Assembly: GCA_963422415.1 (NCBI GenBank)
Contig: OY729430.1
Span: 1,054,001 to 1,118,000 of the forward strand
Length of the DNA stretch: 64,000 nt
Direction of reading: 5' to 3'
Source: Bin34 sp963422415
GTDB taxonomy: Bacteria > Chloroflexota > Anaerolineae > Caldilineales > Caldilineaceae
Below the pieces are notes generated by a model, which saw nothing but the letters and a program-made list of their open reading frames with translations, did no database searches and was not told the origin of the DNA. How positions within the stretch are numbered: the stretch's first letter is position 1; every line of letters begins with the position of its first letter. Shown piece by piece: positions 8,458 to 16,825 of the stretch. The position numbers and the translations under genes are program-made.

Positions 8458-9585
8458 GTGGAATCCAAAGCAGAATCGGTGTATAGCTCATTGGGGGTAC
8501 GCCCGGCAATCAATGCCGCGGGTCCGCGTACCGTGATGGGAGGATCCCGAGTCTCTCCCGCCGTGCAGGCCGCGGCCGATATGGCCAATCGCCATTTCGT
8601 GGTGATGGAAGATCTGCAGCGTCGCACGGGGGAACTGGTGGCGGAAAGGCTGGGGTCCGAAATGGGCTTGGTGACCCCCGGGTGTGCCGCGGCCATGACG
8701 TTGTCTGTCGCTGCGCTCATGACCGGTACAGACCCGGAGAAGATCGCCCAGATTCCCGACACCACTGGCATGAAGGACGAGATCATCATTCAAAAGTGCC
8801 AGCGATACAACTATGACAGAGCGCTGACCCTCTGCGGGGCCAAGTTGGTCGAGGTAGGAGATGAAAACGGGGCCACAGAGGCGGACGTTGAAGCCGCGAT
8901 CAATGACCAGACGTTGGCGATACACTATCTGGCCGTGGAATTCCACCGTCAATCCTTGACCTTCGAGGCATTGCGGGACATTGCCCATGGTCACGACCTG
9001 CCTCTGATCGTGGATGCCGCCTGCGTGGTCTACCCGTTGGAGCAGATGCGTCACTACCCGTCCAACGGCGCGGATCTGGTTTGCTACGGAGCCAAGTACT
9101 TCGGCTCGTTCCATGGCACTGGACTGCTCGTGGGCAAGAGAAAATATCTGGAGGCGGCCCACCAGCATACCTTTGTGAGTTTCGAGGTCAAGAAGAACAG
9201 GGCTTTTGGTCGGCCCTTGAAACTGGACCGGCAGGATGTCGTGGCCACCATGACCGCCTTGGAGGAATGGTGGGCGATGGATCACGAAGAGCGGCTCGCG
9301 GAACTGGAGGCGCGGGGACAAATTGTGATGGGGGCAGTGGCAGACATGCCTTTTGTATCCACCACGTGGGCTACGGTACCCAGTACTGTACTGCAACGCG
9401 TAGAGCTGCAAGTCGGTGCGGACAGCCCTAAGACATTGGAGGGAATTCAAGCGGAGCTGAAACATGGGGACATCTCGATCGAGACCATCATCATCGACGA
9501 CGCCTTGCATCTGGTCATGAATCAGTTGTATGAAGGAGAAGCTGAGATTATCGCCGCGCGGCTGCAGGAGATCCTGATTGCCTAG
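8458..9585 (+). CDS. SelA-like PLP-dependent enzyme
   Basis: Fold-type I pyridoxal-phosphate enzyme of the SelA-related group (L-seryl-tRNA(Sec) selenium transferase-like; D-glucosaminate-6-phosphate ammonia-lyase is a relative). The likely PLP lysine is Lys213 in GAKYFGS, preceded by the cofactor-holding aspartate in LIVDAACV. About 375 residues is shorter than true SelA, and no selenocysteine genes are nearby, so a catabolic lyase or racemase role is more likely than selenium chemistry. I start at GTG 8458 because GGGAGGT lies 6 bases upstream (8445-8451); ATG codons at 8416 and 8443 are in frame but have no such site. The substrate is unknown. Confidence 0.85.
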   Translation: MESKAESVYSSLGVRPAINAAGPRTVMGGSRVSPAVQAAADMANRHFVVMEDLQRRTGELVAERLGSEMGLVTPGCAAAMTLSVAALMTGTDPEKIAQIPDTTGMKDEIIIQKCQRYNYDRALTLCGAKLVEVGDENGATEADVEAAINDQTLAIHYLAVEFHRQSLTFEALRDIAHGHDLPLIVDAACVVYPLEQMRHYPSNGADLVCYGAKYFGSFHGTGLLVGKRKYLEAAHQHTFVSFEVKKNRAFGRPLKLDRQDVVATMTALEEWWAMDHEERLAELEARGQIVMGAVADMPFVSTTWATVPSTVLQRVELQVGADSPKTLEGIQAELKHGDISIETIIIDDALHLVMNQLYEGEAEIIAARLQEILIA

Positions 9586-10038
9586 TCAGGACAGGGCAGT
9601 GTATTGCCGAGAGAGTGGAGAAAGCAGGTTGTTCCAAGAGTCCCGGTTAAAAGGGAGTGACAACGGAGGCTGGCCGCAGACGTTGTCCGGGGAGACCCAT
9701 GTCCTGTCCTTGGCGAGCGACGTAACTGTGGCATACGGTGGCCCGTGGCCCAAGACAGTGCTGGCCGGATCATCCCCGCGTAGGCAGGGAACTCTGATCT
9801 CTCCCCTTGTCGGAGTAGTATGCTTCTAGGGGTACAGCCTCGGAGTGTGTCGAAATACGGAAGAAGCTTGGGGGAAAGCGTCTACAGGAACGGCATGTAT
9901 CTGATGGCACACTGCTTGAGCTCTCAGAGACAGTGCCTCCACCCGTATTTCGCCCGCGGCGGCACGATCTGGCCGCCCCGCGCCATCAAGGACTGCAGGC
10001 GGTAGCGGGCGGAATTGGCAGCAACTCAGGCCAGCCGG
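9586..10038. other. Gap without recognisable genes
   Basis: No open frame here has family character or a supported start. A 7-bp inverted repeat (9659-9665 with 9681-9687) is present. The 14-mer CCGGATCATCCCCG at 9765-9778 recurs at 10108-10121. Confidence 0.5.
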
Positions 10039-10398
10039 TTACCATGGCAGTCCATCATGACCACTTGGGCGTCGCGGAGCAAAAGGGTTGCGCCGCCCAG
10101 TGCCCCACCGGATCATCCCCGACCGCGGCGTCTCCCGGCTGCATTTGGGTCGGATTCCGCAGTTGTACCCTATCTGAGTCAGAATCGTGCCGTTGACGCG
10201 GCCCGTCGCGGCAAAGACGGTTTCGCCGACCTGCAGATCCCTGATGTAGTCTCCCGCGACCACGGGGAAAGGCAAGGGATCCTCCGCTCTGAAGGCAGTG
10301 TCTCCGGCGATGTACTCACCGCGCAGATAGGCTTCCGCACCGTTGCTGATCCAGGTCACGGTCACGTGCACCCACCACGTCGTCCGGTCTGTGTAGAT
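10039..10398 (-). pseudogene. Possible remnant of an SH3-like extracellular domain
   Basis: The minus-strand frame from just after a TAA at 10399-10401 down to 10039 encodes a segment with protein-like composition: DRTTWWVHVTV, GAEAYLRGEYIAG, PLPFPVVAGDYIRDLQVGE, VFAATGRVNG. The order (WWV..., AYLRGEYI, then PVVAGDY...LQVGETVFAATGRVNG) resembles the end of one bacterial SH3 repeat followed by the start of the next. There is no ATG start, signal peptide or ribosome-binding site, and the last 40 residues lose this character, so a decayed fragment is more likely than a live gene. The family assignment is from memory of the pattern only. Confidence 0.3.
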
Positions 10399-10535
10399 TT
10401 AAGATAGACTTGACACGCCGTGCAACGCGATATCCTTAGGCTACATGGAGTCATGTGGGCTTCCAACTCGCCTACAGACCCGACCATGGGCCACCCGTTG
10501 AAAGCAAGCCCCCAGACCGCCAGGAAACCAAGCCG

Positions 10536-10907
10536 ATGATGGCCAAGCTGCTGTGGCTGGCGGCCGCGGGCGCCATGGGCACGGTCTCGCGCTTTGCCCT
10601 TGTGGAAACGGTGCAGCGTGTCTGGCCGCATAACTGGCCGGTCGGCATCCTGACCGTCAACACCCTGGGTTGCTTTCTGGCCGCGGTCATCGTGTCGGGC
10701 ACGAAGAGCGGCTGGGCACTGTCCCCCACGGCCGCTGGGGTTGCGCTTGCCGGTTTCATGGGGGCTTTCACCACCTATTCCGCGTTCATGGTGGAAACCG
10801 GAGATATCCTGCACGAATCCGGTTGGCCATGGGCTGCCGTCTATGTTGCGGCCCATGTGCTGTTGGGTGTCACGGCCTTTGGGCTGGGCTGGTGGATTTT
10901 CCGATAG
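10536..10907 (+). CDS. crcB: Fluoride channel FluC (CrcB)
   Basis: Small dual-topology fluoride exporter that protects the cell from cytoplasmic fluoride. It has 123 residues and four hydrophobic segments. The family signatures are present: GTVSRF near residue 15, VNTLGCF with the pore-lining Asn42, and GFMGAFTTYSAF in the third segment, which holds the sodium-binding turn. ATG 10536 gives the normal family length; an upstream start at 10455 would add 27 unrelated residues. No fluoride riboswitch could be recognised upstream. The MscS channel gene follows after 18 bp, so the two are probably cotranscribed. Confidence 0.93.
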   Translation: MMAKLLWLAAAGAMGTVSRFALVETVQRVWPHNWPVGILTVNTLGCFLAAVIVSGTKSGWALSPTAAGVALAGFMGAFTTYSAFMVETGDILHESGWPWAAVYVAAHVLLGVTAFGLGWWIFR

Positions 10908-10925
10908 GCCGGCGGAGGCAATGGC

Positions 10926-11813
10926 ATGGGTGGCTTCTACCGATTCCTGACGACTCCCATCGTGGAGACGCAAGGCCAGGTTCTGAATCTGGTGGATCTG
11001 CTGATTACGATCGGCGTCTTCCTGGTCTTTTACTTGCTGGCCCGCGTGGTATCGCACCATTTGCAGAATATCCTGCCCAAGGCGGGCATCGCAGGCTCGG
11101 CGCGGCGGCTGGTGAACTCCGTGGTCAGCTTCGCCCTGTTGTTCGCCGGGGTGTACACCGCCCTAACCTACATCGGCGTCAATCTGTCCGTGATGCTGGT
11201 GCCGCTGGGCGCCGTCAGCATTGGCCTGGGACTCGGATTGCAGACCTTGGCCAGCAACTATGTGGCGGGCGTGGTGATACTCGTGGAAAAGACCTTCAAG
11301 GACGGAGATCTGATCGACGTGGATGGCGTGCGGGGCAGCGTGCTCGAGACCGGGCTGCGGGCCACCGTGGTCAAGACCTTCAACAATACCGAGGTCATTA
11401 TTCCCAATTCTATCCTGATCTCGCAGCGGCTAGAGAACTGGACCAAGACGGACACCGTAATCCGTGTGGATGCCATCGTGGGTGTGGCCTACGGCTCCAA
11501 CATGCAACAGGTGCACGCTATCTTGCAGGATCAAATCGCCCGTCACGCCGATGTGTTGGACGATCCGCCACCGCGCACCTTCCTGACGGAATTCGCGGAT
11601 TCCGCCGTGAATTTTCGGTTCCTGTTCTATGTGGGCGACCCCGCGCACCGCTTGAGTTCCTTGAGCGACATTTTGGAGGGCATCCACCGCGAATTCGAAA
11701 GGCAGGGTGTGGAAATCCCCTTCCCCCAAAGGGACATTTGGATGCGTTCCGCCCAACAGTCCGCCATGGCGGATGGCCAGGTCCCCACGCCGCCGGACGC
11801 CACCTTGGATTGA
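10926..11813 (+). CDS. MscS-family mechanosensitive ion channel
   Basis: Membrane channel that opens under membrane tension and releases solutes during osmotic downshock. The 295-residue protein has three membrane segments; the pore helix carries the Gly/Ala-rich GAVSIGLGLGLQ followed by ASNYVAGVVIL, the MscS hallmark. The beta domain follows (GDLIDVDGVRGSV, NTEVIIPNSIL), then an alpha/beta C-terminal domain ending IPFPQRDIW. A GGAGG site at 10913-10917 sits 8 bases before ATG 10926; another ATG at 10921 is out of frame. It lies directly after the fluoride channel gene. Confidence 0.94.
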   Translation: MGGFYRFLTTPIVETQGQVLNLVDLLITIGVFLVFYLLARVVSHHLQNILPKAGIAGSARRLVNSVVSFALLFAGVYTALTYIGVNLSVMLVPLGAVSIGLGLGLQTLASNYVAGVVILVEKTFKDGDLIDVDGVRGSVLETGLRATVVKTFNNTEVIIPNSILISQRLENWTKTDTVIRVDAIVGVAYGSNMQQVHAILQDQIARHADVLDDPPPRTFLTEFADSAVNFRFLFYVGDPAHRLSSLSDILEGIHREFERQGVEIPFPQRDIWMRSAQQSAMADGQVPTPPDATLD

Positions 11814-11849
11814 TGCATCTGGCCTTGGCCCCGTTCCCACAGGACGAAT

Positions 11850-13208
11850 CTAGCGGGCGTTGGCCACAGCCGGCATCAGGCGCGCACGCAGAGCGGGGCC
11901 ACGCAGGGCCACCAACAGAGTGATGGCCTCGACCAGAAAGCCGCTGAGCAGAGCCAGCACGCCCATGGTGGCTCCTGCCAATCCCAACAACGGCAGGATC
12001 AGCAAGGACAGGATGACCGCGACCTGGCGCAAGAGGGCGCTGGGCAGCATGGAGGGGGTGCGTCGCTCCACCAGCCCTATCCCCTGCAGATAGGACCGCA
12101 AGGTGACGGCGACAGCGAAGAAGGTGAACAAGCGCAGCGGAGTGCCGGCCCGCTCGGCCAAGTCCGGGGCTATGGCCATCAATGAAAGCAGGATCCATTC
12201 CCGCAGCGGAGTCCAGTAGAGCGTCATGGAAATGAGGATGGAAAGCAGCCCCATGCTCAGGTTGAAGCGGCCCAAGGCCCGAAACCGGGGATCCTCCTGG
12301 AGGAAGGAGGCGGCTAGGTTGCGGGTTTCGTTCACCCAGCGATAGGGCCATTGGCCCAAGGCATAGACCACGGCAATCACCGCCAGGTTCAATTCGCCCG
12401 CCGGCTGGCGGGCAATGAAGAGGTTGATAAGGGGGCGGCTGAATTCCTGCATCAAGACCATGCCCGCCAGCGGCCAGAAGAAGCGAAAGATGGCAGGCAG
12501 AGTCAGATGGGAAGGAGTGCCCTGTCTGTGTGGCGGGGTCTGCCAAATCCGCTGTCGATGACGCAGGATGCCCACGGCGACGACTCCCAGTTCCGCCAGT
12601 TGCCAGGCATACAGGGCCGCGACAGGCAGCAAGATCGGCTGGGCATGCAGGGGCGGATGTTGCAGGAAGAGCAAGGTCACGATCGCGACTGCGCCAAAAC
12701 CAGTGACGGAGGCAAAGCTGACGTACTGGGTCTGGTGGTTGCGGATCAAGGACCCCATCATGACATGGGTGACACCCTTGAGGAGCGGATGCGCCAACAG
12801 CCACACCAGCAAGGTGCGCACAAGCCGACTGGTGTCCGGACTGATGCGATGAACTTGCAGCAGGAAGGCCCGACCTGGTTCGGTAAGGGCCAACAGGGCC
12901 TGAATGGCGGTGACCACCCCTGCCACGATCAATATGAAGTGCAAAGCTCGCCAAAAGGACTGTTTGCGTTCCACCAGCACCAGACTCATCTGCTTGGAAT
13001 AGACGAGTGGCCCGGTCAGGAAGGTGCTGATGCCCCACGCCAAGCCAAAGGCGGCCAGGGATTCTACCGGCATGGGCAGCCGGGCCAGTCCTGCCGCGAT
13101 CCACTGGATGGCGGTCTCCTGCACGAAGATCGTGATGATCAGGGGCAGCAGAAAAAGGGCGAAGCGCAAATAGATTCGGGTGCGCAATATGCGGGCTAGG
13201 GAGCGCAT
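11850..13208 (-). CDS. ANKH-like multi-pass membrane transporter
   Basis: Integral membrane protein of 452 residues with about 12 hydrophobic segments and a MATE/flippase-like size. The central stretch EFSRPLINLFIAR, then YALGQWPYRWVNE, closely resembles the corresponding part of progressive ankylosis protein ANKH (SRPIVNLFVSR ... PYGWL), a transporter implicated in ATP/pyrophosphate and citrate efflux in animals. The match is from memory and is the main reason for the name; a general polysaccharide-flippase relative is the alternative. There is no signal peptide, and the first segment starts near residue 12. It is divergent from the beta-propeller gene at 13297 and converges on the MscS gene. 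The bacterial substrate is unknown. Confidence 0.7.
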   Translation of the reverse strand: MRSLARILRTRIYLRFALFLLPLIITIFVQETAIQWIAAGLARLPMPVESLAAFGLAWGISTFLTGPLVYSKQMSLVLVERKQSFWRALHFILIVAGVVTAIQALLALTEPGRAFLLQVHRISPDTSRLVRTLLVWLLAHPLLKGVTHVMMGSLIRNHQTQYVSFASVTGFGAVAIVTLLFLQHPPLHAQPILLPVAALYAWQLAELGVVAVGILRHRQRIWQTPPHRQGTPSHLTLPAIFRFFWPLAGMVLMQEFSRPLINLFIARQPAGELNLAVIAVVYALGQWPYRWVNETRNLAASFLQEDPRFRALGRFNLSMGLLSILISMTLYWTPLREWILLSLMAIAPDLAERAGTPLRLFTFFAVAVTLRSYLQGIGLVERRTPSMLPSALLRQVAVILSLLILPLLGLAGATMGVLALLSGFLVEAITLLVALRGPALRARLMPAVANAR

Positions 13209-13241
13209 GGCAGGTGTTCAGTTATAGTTATATCAGCATTC

Positions 13242-13272
13242 GCGCGGGGAAGAGAGGCTCTCCTCCCCGCGC
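13242..13272 (+). other. Leader hairpin before the propeller gene
   Basis: GCGCGGGGA (13242-13250) pairs perfectly with 13264-13272. Inside, after one mismatch, 13252-13255 pairs with 13259-13262. The stem-loop ends 24 bases before ATG 13297. A TATAGT at 13223-13228 could place the transcript start just before it, which would make this a 5' leader structure; no matching -35 was found. Confidence 0.4.
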
Positions 13273-13296
13273 ATCCTCGCATGTTGCCAGAACGCC

Positions 13297-14517
13297 ATGC
13301 CCGTACCTGTCATGCCTCTGACCACGCCGCCCGGCAGCCATTGGTTTGGCTACTATGACAAATGGCAGTTCAATGCCAAGGACAACTTGGCGCTGGGCAT
13401 GCGATCCCGCTTCGACTTGCGCCCTCCCACCCCGGCGGACGCGATAGAACTGGGCGTCATCGAGCTGGAGGAGCCAGGCACGCCTTGGCGTTCCTTGGGC
13501 CGTACCCGGGCCTGGAACTGGCAGGCCGGCTGCATGTTGCAATGGCTGCCGGGTGATCGGGACGTGTGCATCTGGAACGAAATTGTGGAGGGACGGTTTC
13601 GTGCCCGCGTCCTGGATCTACAAGACGGCGTCAGTCGCACCTTGCCGCGCCCTGTCTTCACCTTGCATCCGGATGGCCGGACGGCCTTGACTCTTGACTT
13701 CCATCGTTTGGAGGATTTGCGACCGGGTTACGGCTACTATGGTTCCCAAGACCCGAATTTCGATGTGTTGGCGCCAGCCGACGCCGGCATCTGGCGCATG
13801 GACCTGATCACGGGCGCCAGCAGGCGGATCGTGAGTTTGGCGGAGATGGCCGCGATTCCGTGGCCCGGCGGCGACATCTCCGGAGCCAAGCACTATTTCA
13901 ACGTCTTGATCTGCAATCCGTCAGGCAGTCGCTTTCTTTTCTTGCACCGATGGCGGGAGCAAAACGGTCCCTTCATGACGCGTCTGGTGACGGCGGACAT
14001 GGATGGCTCCCAGGTGCGGGTGGTGGATCATTCCGGCTACACATCGCATTTGATATGGCGGGATGATCGCACCATCCTGGCTTGGTCCCGGACGCCGGAC
14101 GCCGGAGCGGGCTTCTACCTGTTTTCGGACGGCGAGGGGCAGCCGCAGCCTCTGGGGCACACGGCAATGCCCCGGAACGGGCACTGCACCTGCCTGCCCG
14201 GGGCAGACTGGATATTGAACGATACCTATCCGCAGGGCCCCCGGCGGCTGCAGGAACTGTATCTTTTCCATGTTCCGACAGCCACCCGTTGGGATTTGGG
14301 AGCCTTTCCCGCGCCGGCGGCCTTTCGCGACGAGGTGCGCTGCGACTTGCATCCGCGCAGCAACCACAAAGGCACACAGGTCATCGTCGATTCCGCCCAT
14401 GGCGGGCAGGGTCGTCAGATGTATCTTCTGGATATCTCCGATGTGAGGGCGGAGATGGAGTGCAGGGATTCCTTCACTCCGCAAGAGATTCCTTGCACCG
14501 TACCAAGGTGCGGGTAA
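13297..14517 (+). CDS. Beta-propeller protein resembling oligogalacturonate-lyase-like proteins
   Basis: A 406-residue soluble protein with repeating blade-like segments (for example GIWRMDLITGASRRIV, RLVTADMDGSQVRVV, ELYLFHVPTATRWDLG) typical of TolB/WD40-like six- or seven-bladed propellers. The N-terminal SHWFGYYDKWQF and the late HPRSNHKGTQVIVDS resemble oligogalacturonate-lyase-like propeller proteins found in environmental bacteria. I cannot confirm catalytic metal ligands, so the function is left open. No signal peptide is seen, so it is likely cytoplasmic. The end overlaps the convergent homocysteine methyltransferase gene by 44 bp. ATG 13312 is an alternative start. Confidence 0.72.
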   Translation: MPVPVMPLTTPPGSHWFGYYDKWQFNAKDNLALGMRSRFDLRPPTPADAIELGVIELEEPGTPWRSLGRTRAWNWQAGCMLQWLPGDRDVCIWNEIVEGRFRARVLDLQDGVSRTLPRPVFTLHPDGRTALTLDFHRLEDLRPGYGYYGSQDPNFDVLAPADAGIWRMDLITGASRRIVSLAEMAAIPWPGGDISGAKHYFNVLICNPSGSRFLFLHRWREQNGPFMTRLVTADMDGSQVRVVDHSGYTSHLIWRDDRTILAWSRTPDAGAGFYLFSDGEGQPQPLGHTAMPRNGHCTCLPGADWILNDTYPQGPRRLQELYLFHVPTATRWDLGAFPAPAAFRDEVRCDLHPRSNHKGTQVIVDSAHGGQGRQMYLLDISDVRAEMECRDSFTPQEIPCTVPRCG

Positions 14518-15400
14518 GGGCGGGCGAAGTGCCGCAACAACCGCCCACCACACGGACTCCGGCTTCTATCCAGGCAGAGATCACTTGCGCGACAGACAGA
14601 CTGGCGAGGGGCCTTTCCGCGGCAGGCACGCGATGCAATTCCCCGTTGGGGTACGCCACGCGCAGGCCGTGCTCTTTGACACGGCCTGCCTGCAGCAGCG
14701 AGGCTACCCGATGGGGTTGCACGCAGTTGACCCCAACCCATATGTGGCTGTGGGCCGCACAGAGCTGTACGCAGTCACGCATTGGATCGCCGGAGCTGGT
14801 GTGTCGGCCATCCTGACTGGTGAAGGACAACCAGGCCGGTTTTTCCGGGATGCCCGCCAGCAGATCCGCCAGGACCTCTCCCTCGGCCAGACTGGGAATC
14901 GATTCGCAGGCCAGAATGTCCGCGTCCGAACGGGCCAGGATCTCGACTTGGGGCGCGTGGAATTCATACAGCGCCGCCCGGTCCACATCATACATCCCCG
15001 TGTATTCGGATCGGTCGGCCAGGTAGGCCCCATAGGGACCAAGGGCGGCGGCAATCCAGGGAGTCTGACGGCCCCCTGCCGCCCGATGTATCTCGATGGC
15101 CCGCGCCGCCACGATCACGCCGGATTCCAGGCCCTGGGTCGCTTGGGATCGGCTGAGTCCCGCCGCGACCAGCCCGGACAGGGACGCCTGATAGGTTGCG
15201 GTAGTCAGAATGTCGGCTCCTGCCTGGGCGTAGGCCAAGTGGATATCCTGGACCGCGCGCGGGAATTCCAGCAAGGCCCGGGCAGACCACAGAGGATGAC
15301 CGGCCACGGGAATCCCCAGCCGATCCAGCTCTGTGCCCATGGCTCCATCCAGCACCAGGAATGGGCTTTCCGCCCGCAGATCTAACCAAGAAGGGGACAT
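14474..15400 (-). CDS. mmuM: Homocysteine S-methyltransferase family protein
   Basis: Zinc-dependent methyltransferase that moves a methyl group from S-methylmethionine, SAM or a betaine-like donor to homocysteine, giving methionine. The 308-residue length fits MmuM. The N-terminal LDGAMGTEL is the family start. The zinc ligands are the Cys in VGVNC and the Cys pair in VGGCCGTSP near the C-terminus. Which donor it uses cannot be told. The last 44 bp overlap the convergent propeller gene, so the C-terminal zinc motif lies within about 35 residues of the overlap. Confidence 0.9.
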   Translation of the reverse strand: MSPSWLDLRAESPFLVLDGAMGTELDRLGIPVAGHPLWSARALLEFPRAVQDIHLAYAQAGADILTTATYQASLSGLVAAGLSRSQATQGLESGVIVAARAIEIHRAAGGRQTPWIAAALGPYGAYLADRSEYTGMYDVDRAALYEFHAPQVEILARSDADILACESIPSLAEGEVLADLLAGIPEKPAWLSFTSQDGRHTSSGDPMRDCVQLCAAHSHIWVGVNCVQPHRVASLLQAGRVKEHGLRVAYPNGELHRVPAAERPLASLSVAQVISAWIEAGVRVVGGCCGTSPALTRTLVRCKESLAE

Positions 15401-15868
15401 GGGGCTTTGATCCGAAGTGACAAGGGTGGGCGGAAGACCTGGCCCCGGCAGGCAAGGGTCAAGCCCGTGTCCGACAGGCTGGTAGCCCCGGGGGGAGGGA
15501 GTTGAAGTCGGGCGAGACGCTGCGACTGACAGACTTGAGGCAGACGGGGCGTCTCATGTCCCGGGCCAAGCCATCCGGTGACGCAGAACGCAATGGTCAT
15601 GGCCGGCGGAGCAAGAGGCGCGGTCCGGGAACGACGAAAGAAGGAGGTTTGGTTCATGTTCCTGTACATGACGATTCACTTCCCGTGCCCAGATTCCAAG
15701 CATCTCATTTTCGCATGCAACATGGCGCAGACGGAACGACGAAGGCAGGGCCACATGGCACTCGGTGGCCGACACTCAGGCCGCTGGATGCCAGCCTGGT
15801 CCAGTTAAGGGAACTCGGGTGCAAGGTCCGAAAAATGCCAAGACCAGGTTGTCTTGCAGAACATCCTG
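15401..15868. other. Gap before tRNA-Lys(CTT)
   Basis: No supported gene in about 470 bp. Short frames on both strands have unnatural composition and no ribosome-binding site. The promoter of the homocysteine methyltransferase gene should lie at its left edge and that of the tRNA at its right edge. Confidence 0.5.
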
Positions 15869-15897
15869 TTGACTTGATTCGATGCCGATGTTACCCT
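15869..15897 (+). promoter_or_regulatory. Putative promoter of tRNA-Lys(CTT)
   Basis: TTGACT (15869-15874, five of six -35 consensus bases) and TACCCT (15892-15897, three of six -10 bases) are separated by 17 bases. Transcription would start about 10 bases before the mature tRNA end at 15916, a common arrangement for single tRNA genes. Confidence 0.45.
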
Positions 15898-15915
15898 AAC
15901 TGCCATGCGGCATAA

Positions 15916-15989
15916 GGCCCACTAGCTCAATTTGGCAGAGCAACTGACTCTTAATCAGTGGGTTCGGGGTTCGAGTCCCTGGTGGGTCA
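15916..15989 (+). tRNA. tRNA-Lys (anticodon CTT)
   Basis: The 74 bases fold as a cloverleaf: acceptor GGCCCAC/GTGGGTC (one G-T pair), D arm GCTC/GAGC, anticodon stem ACTGA/TCAGT with loop CTCTTAA, variable loop GGGTT, and T arm CGGGG/CCCTG with loop TTCGAGT. The discriminator base is A. CCA is not encoded. It reads the Lys codon AAG, while the TTT isoacceptor is 7.7 kb upstream on the other strand. Confidence 0.95.
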
Positions 15990-16195
15990 TTACGTATGTG
16001 TCCGCATGGTGCACGACCAGATTAGCCGCGAGAATTCTCTCTCCCGAAACTTGACGTCGACGGAATCCGGGACTGTCTTGCTCTGTCACCGCCTTGCTAT
16101 GCACACGGAAGGGTCGCCTGCGACGGGCAGAGGGTCGCCGGCCCCGAGGTATAGTGCTTCTTGGTGAGGGAAAACAACCACTTAAAGACAACCCA

Positions 16196-16756
16196 GTGAA
16201 TCAGCATGCACAAGCGTTGCGTCCTCGCTTCCGGGGTGTGACGCTGTACAACCACGCGGAAGGCATCCTGTCCTTCTGGCATCCCATGGACTGGCACATG
16301 CAGGAGTCCGCGGAACCGGAGATAGGGGTGACCTTGTGGCCCAGTCCCGAAGACCCTCTGACCCATATCTTGGTGGATGTGAAGGATCTGCAGAATCCGC
16401 TGTCGGAGGGAGAACCCGCGGTTCTCGAGGAGGGAATCCGAGAGGGTTTGTCCACCTTGGAGGACTGTGTCGTGCAGTCATGGCGGTCTCTGACCCGTGA
16501 GGAAGCCAGCGACTGGGGGGTGGAGTGGCATTGCACCTTTCAGTTGCATGACGCTCTCTGTGTGCGGCAGGCCCGCATGTTTACCCAAGGAAATTTTCTG
16601 TATGCCGTCACATTCCAAGGATCATCTCCAGGGAACTTCGATTTCTGGAAAGGCATGTTCGAATTCATCATGTTGACGGTGGCGGCCAGCCATTTTTCGG
16701 TGCCCGACTGGGCTGTCAGCAAAGGCGTGCAACTGGATGATCCCTATCTGCACTGA
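16196..16756 (+). CDS. Hypothetical protein, PsbP/DcrB-like fold possible
   Basis: About 186 residues and not recognised with confidence. The pattern HAEGILSFWHPMDW, GVTLWPSPEDPL, THILVDVKDLQ, then FTQGNFLYAVTFQG and FEFIMLTVAASHF resembles small beta-rich PsbP/DcrB or DUF1795-like proteins, in which a short strand pair is followed by a helix and a curved sheet. No signal peptide is visible from the chosen start. The start is uncertain: GTG 16196 is used because a TATAGT lies at 16150-16155 and the preceding 34 codons from ATG 16094 look non-coding; a later GTG before TLYNHAEG is also possible. It precedes the peptide-binding protein gene by about 70 bp in the same direction. Confidence 0.6.
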   Translation: MNQHAQALRPRFRGVTLYNHAEGILSFWHPMDWHMQESAEPEIGVTLWPSPEDPLTHILVDVKDLQNPLSEGEPAVLEEGIREGLSTLEDCVVQSWRSLTREEASDWGVEWHCTFQLHDALCVRQARMFTQGNFLYAVTFQGSSPGNFDFWKGMFEFIMLTVAASHFSVPDWAVSKGVQLDDPYLH

Positions 16757-16825
16757 TGGCGGGACCTCAGGGTGAAACCAAGGGATACAACGTATTTTTC
16801 CAACATGAGCCGAAGGGGATTTGGT

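Noticed and set aside
10450..10535. Fluoride riboswitch before the fluoride channel gene
   Set aside because: I could not find the conserved crcB-motif core or a pseudoknot partner in the leader.
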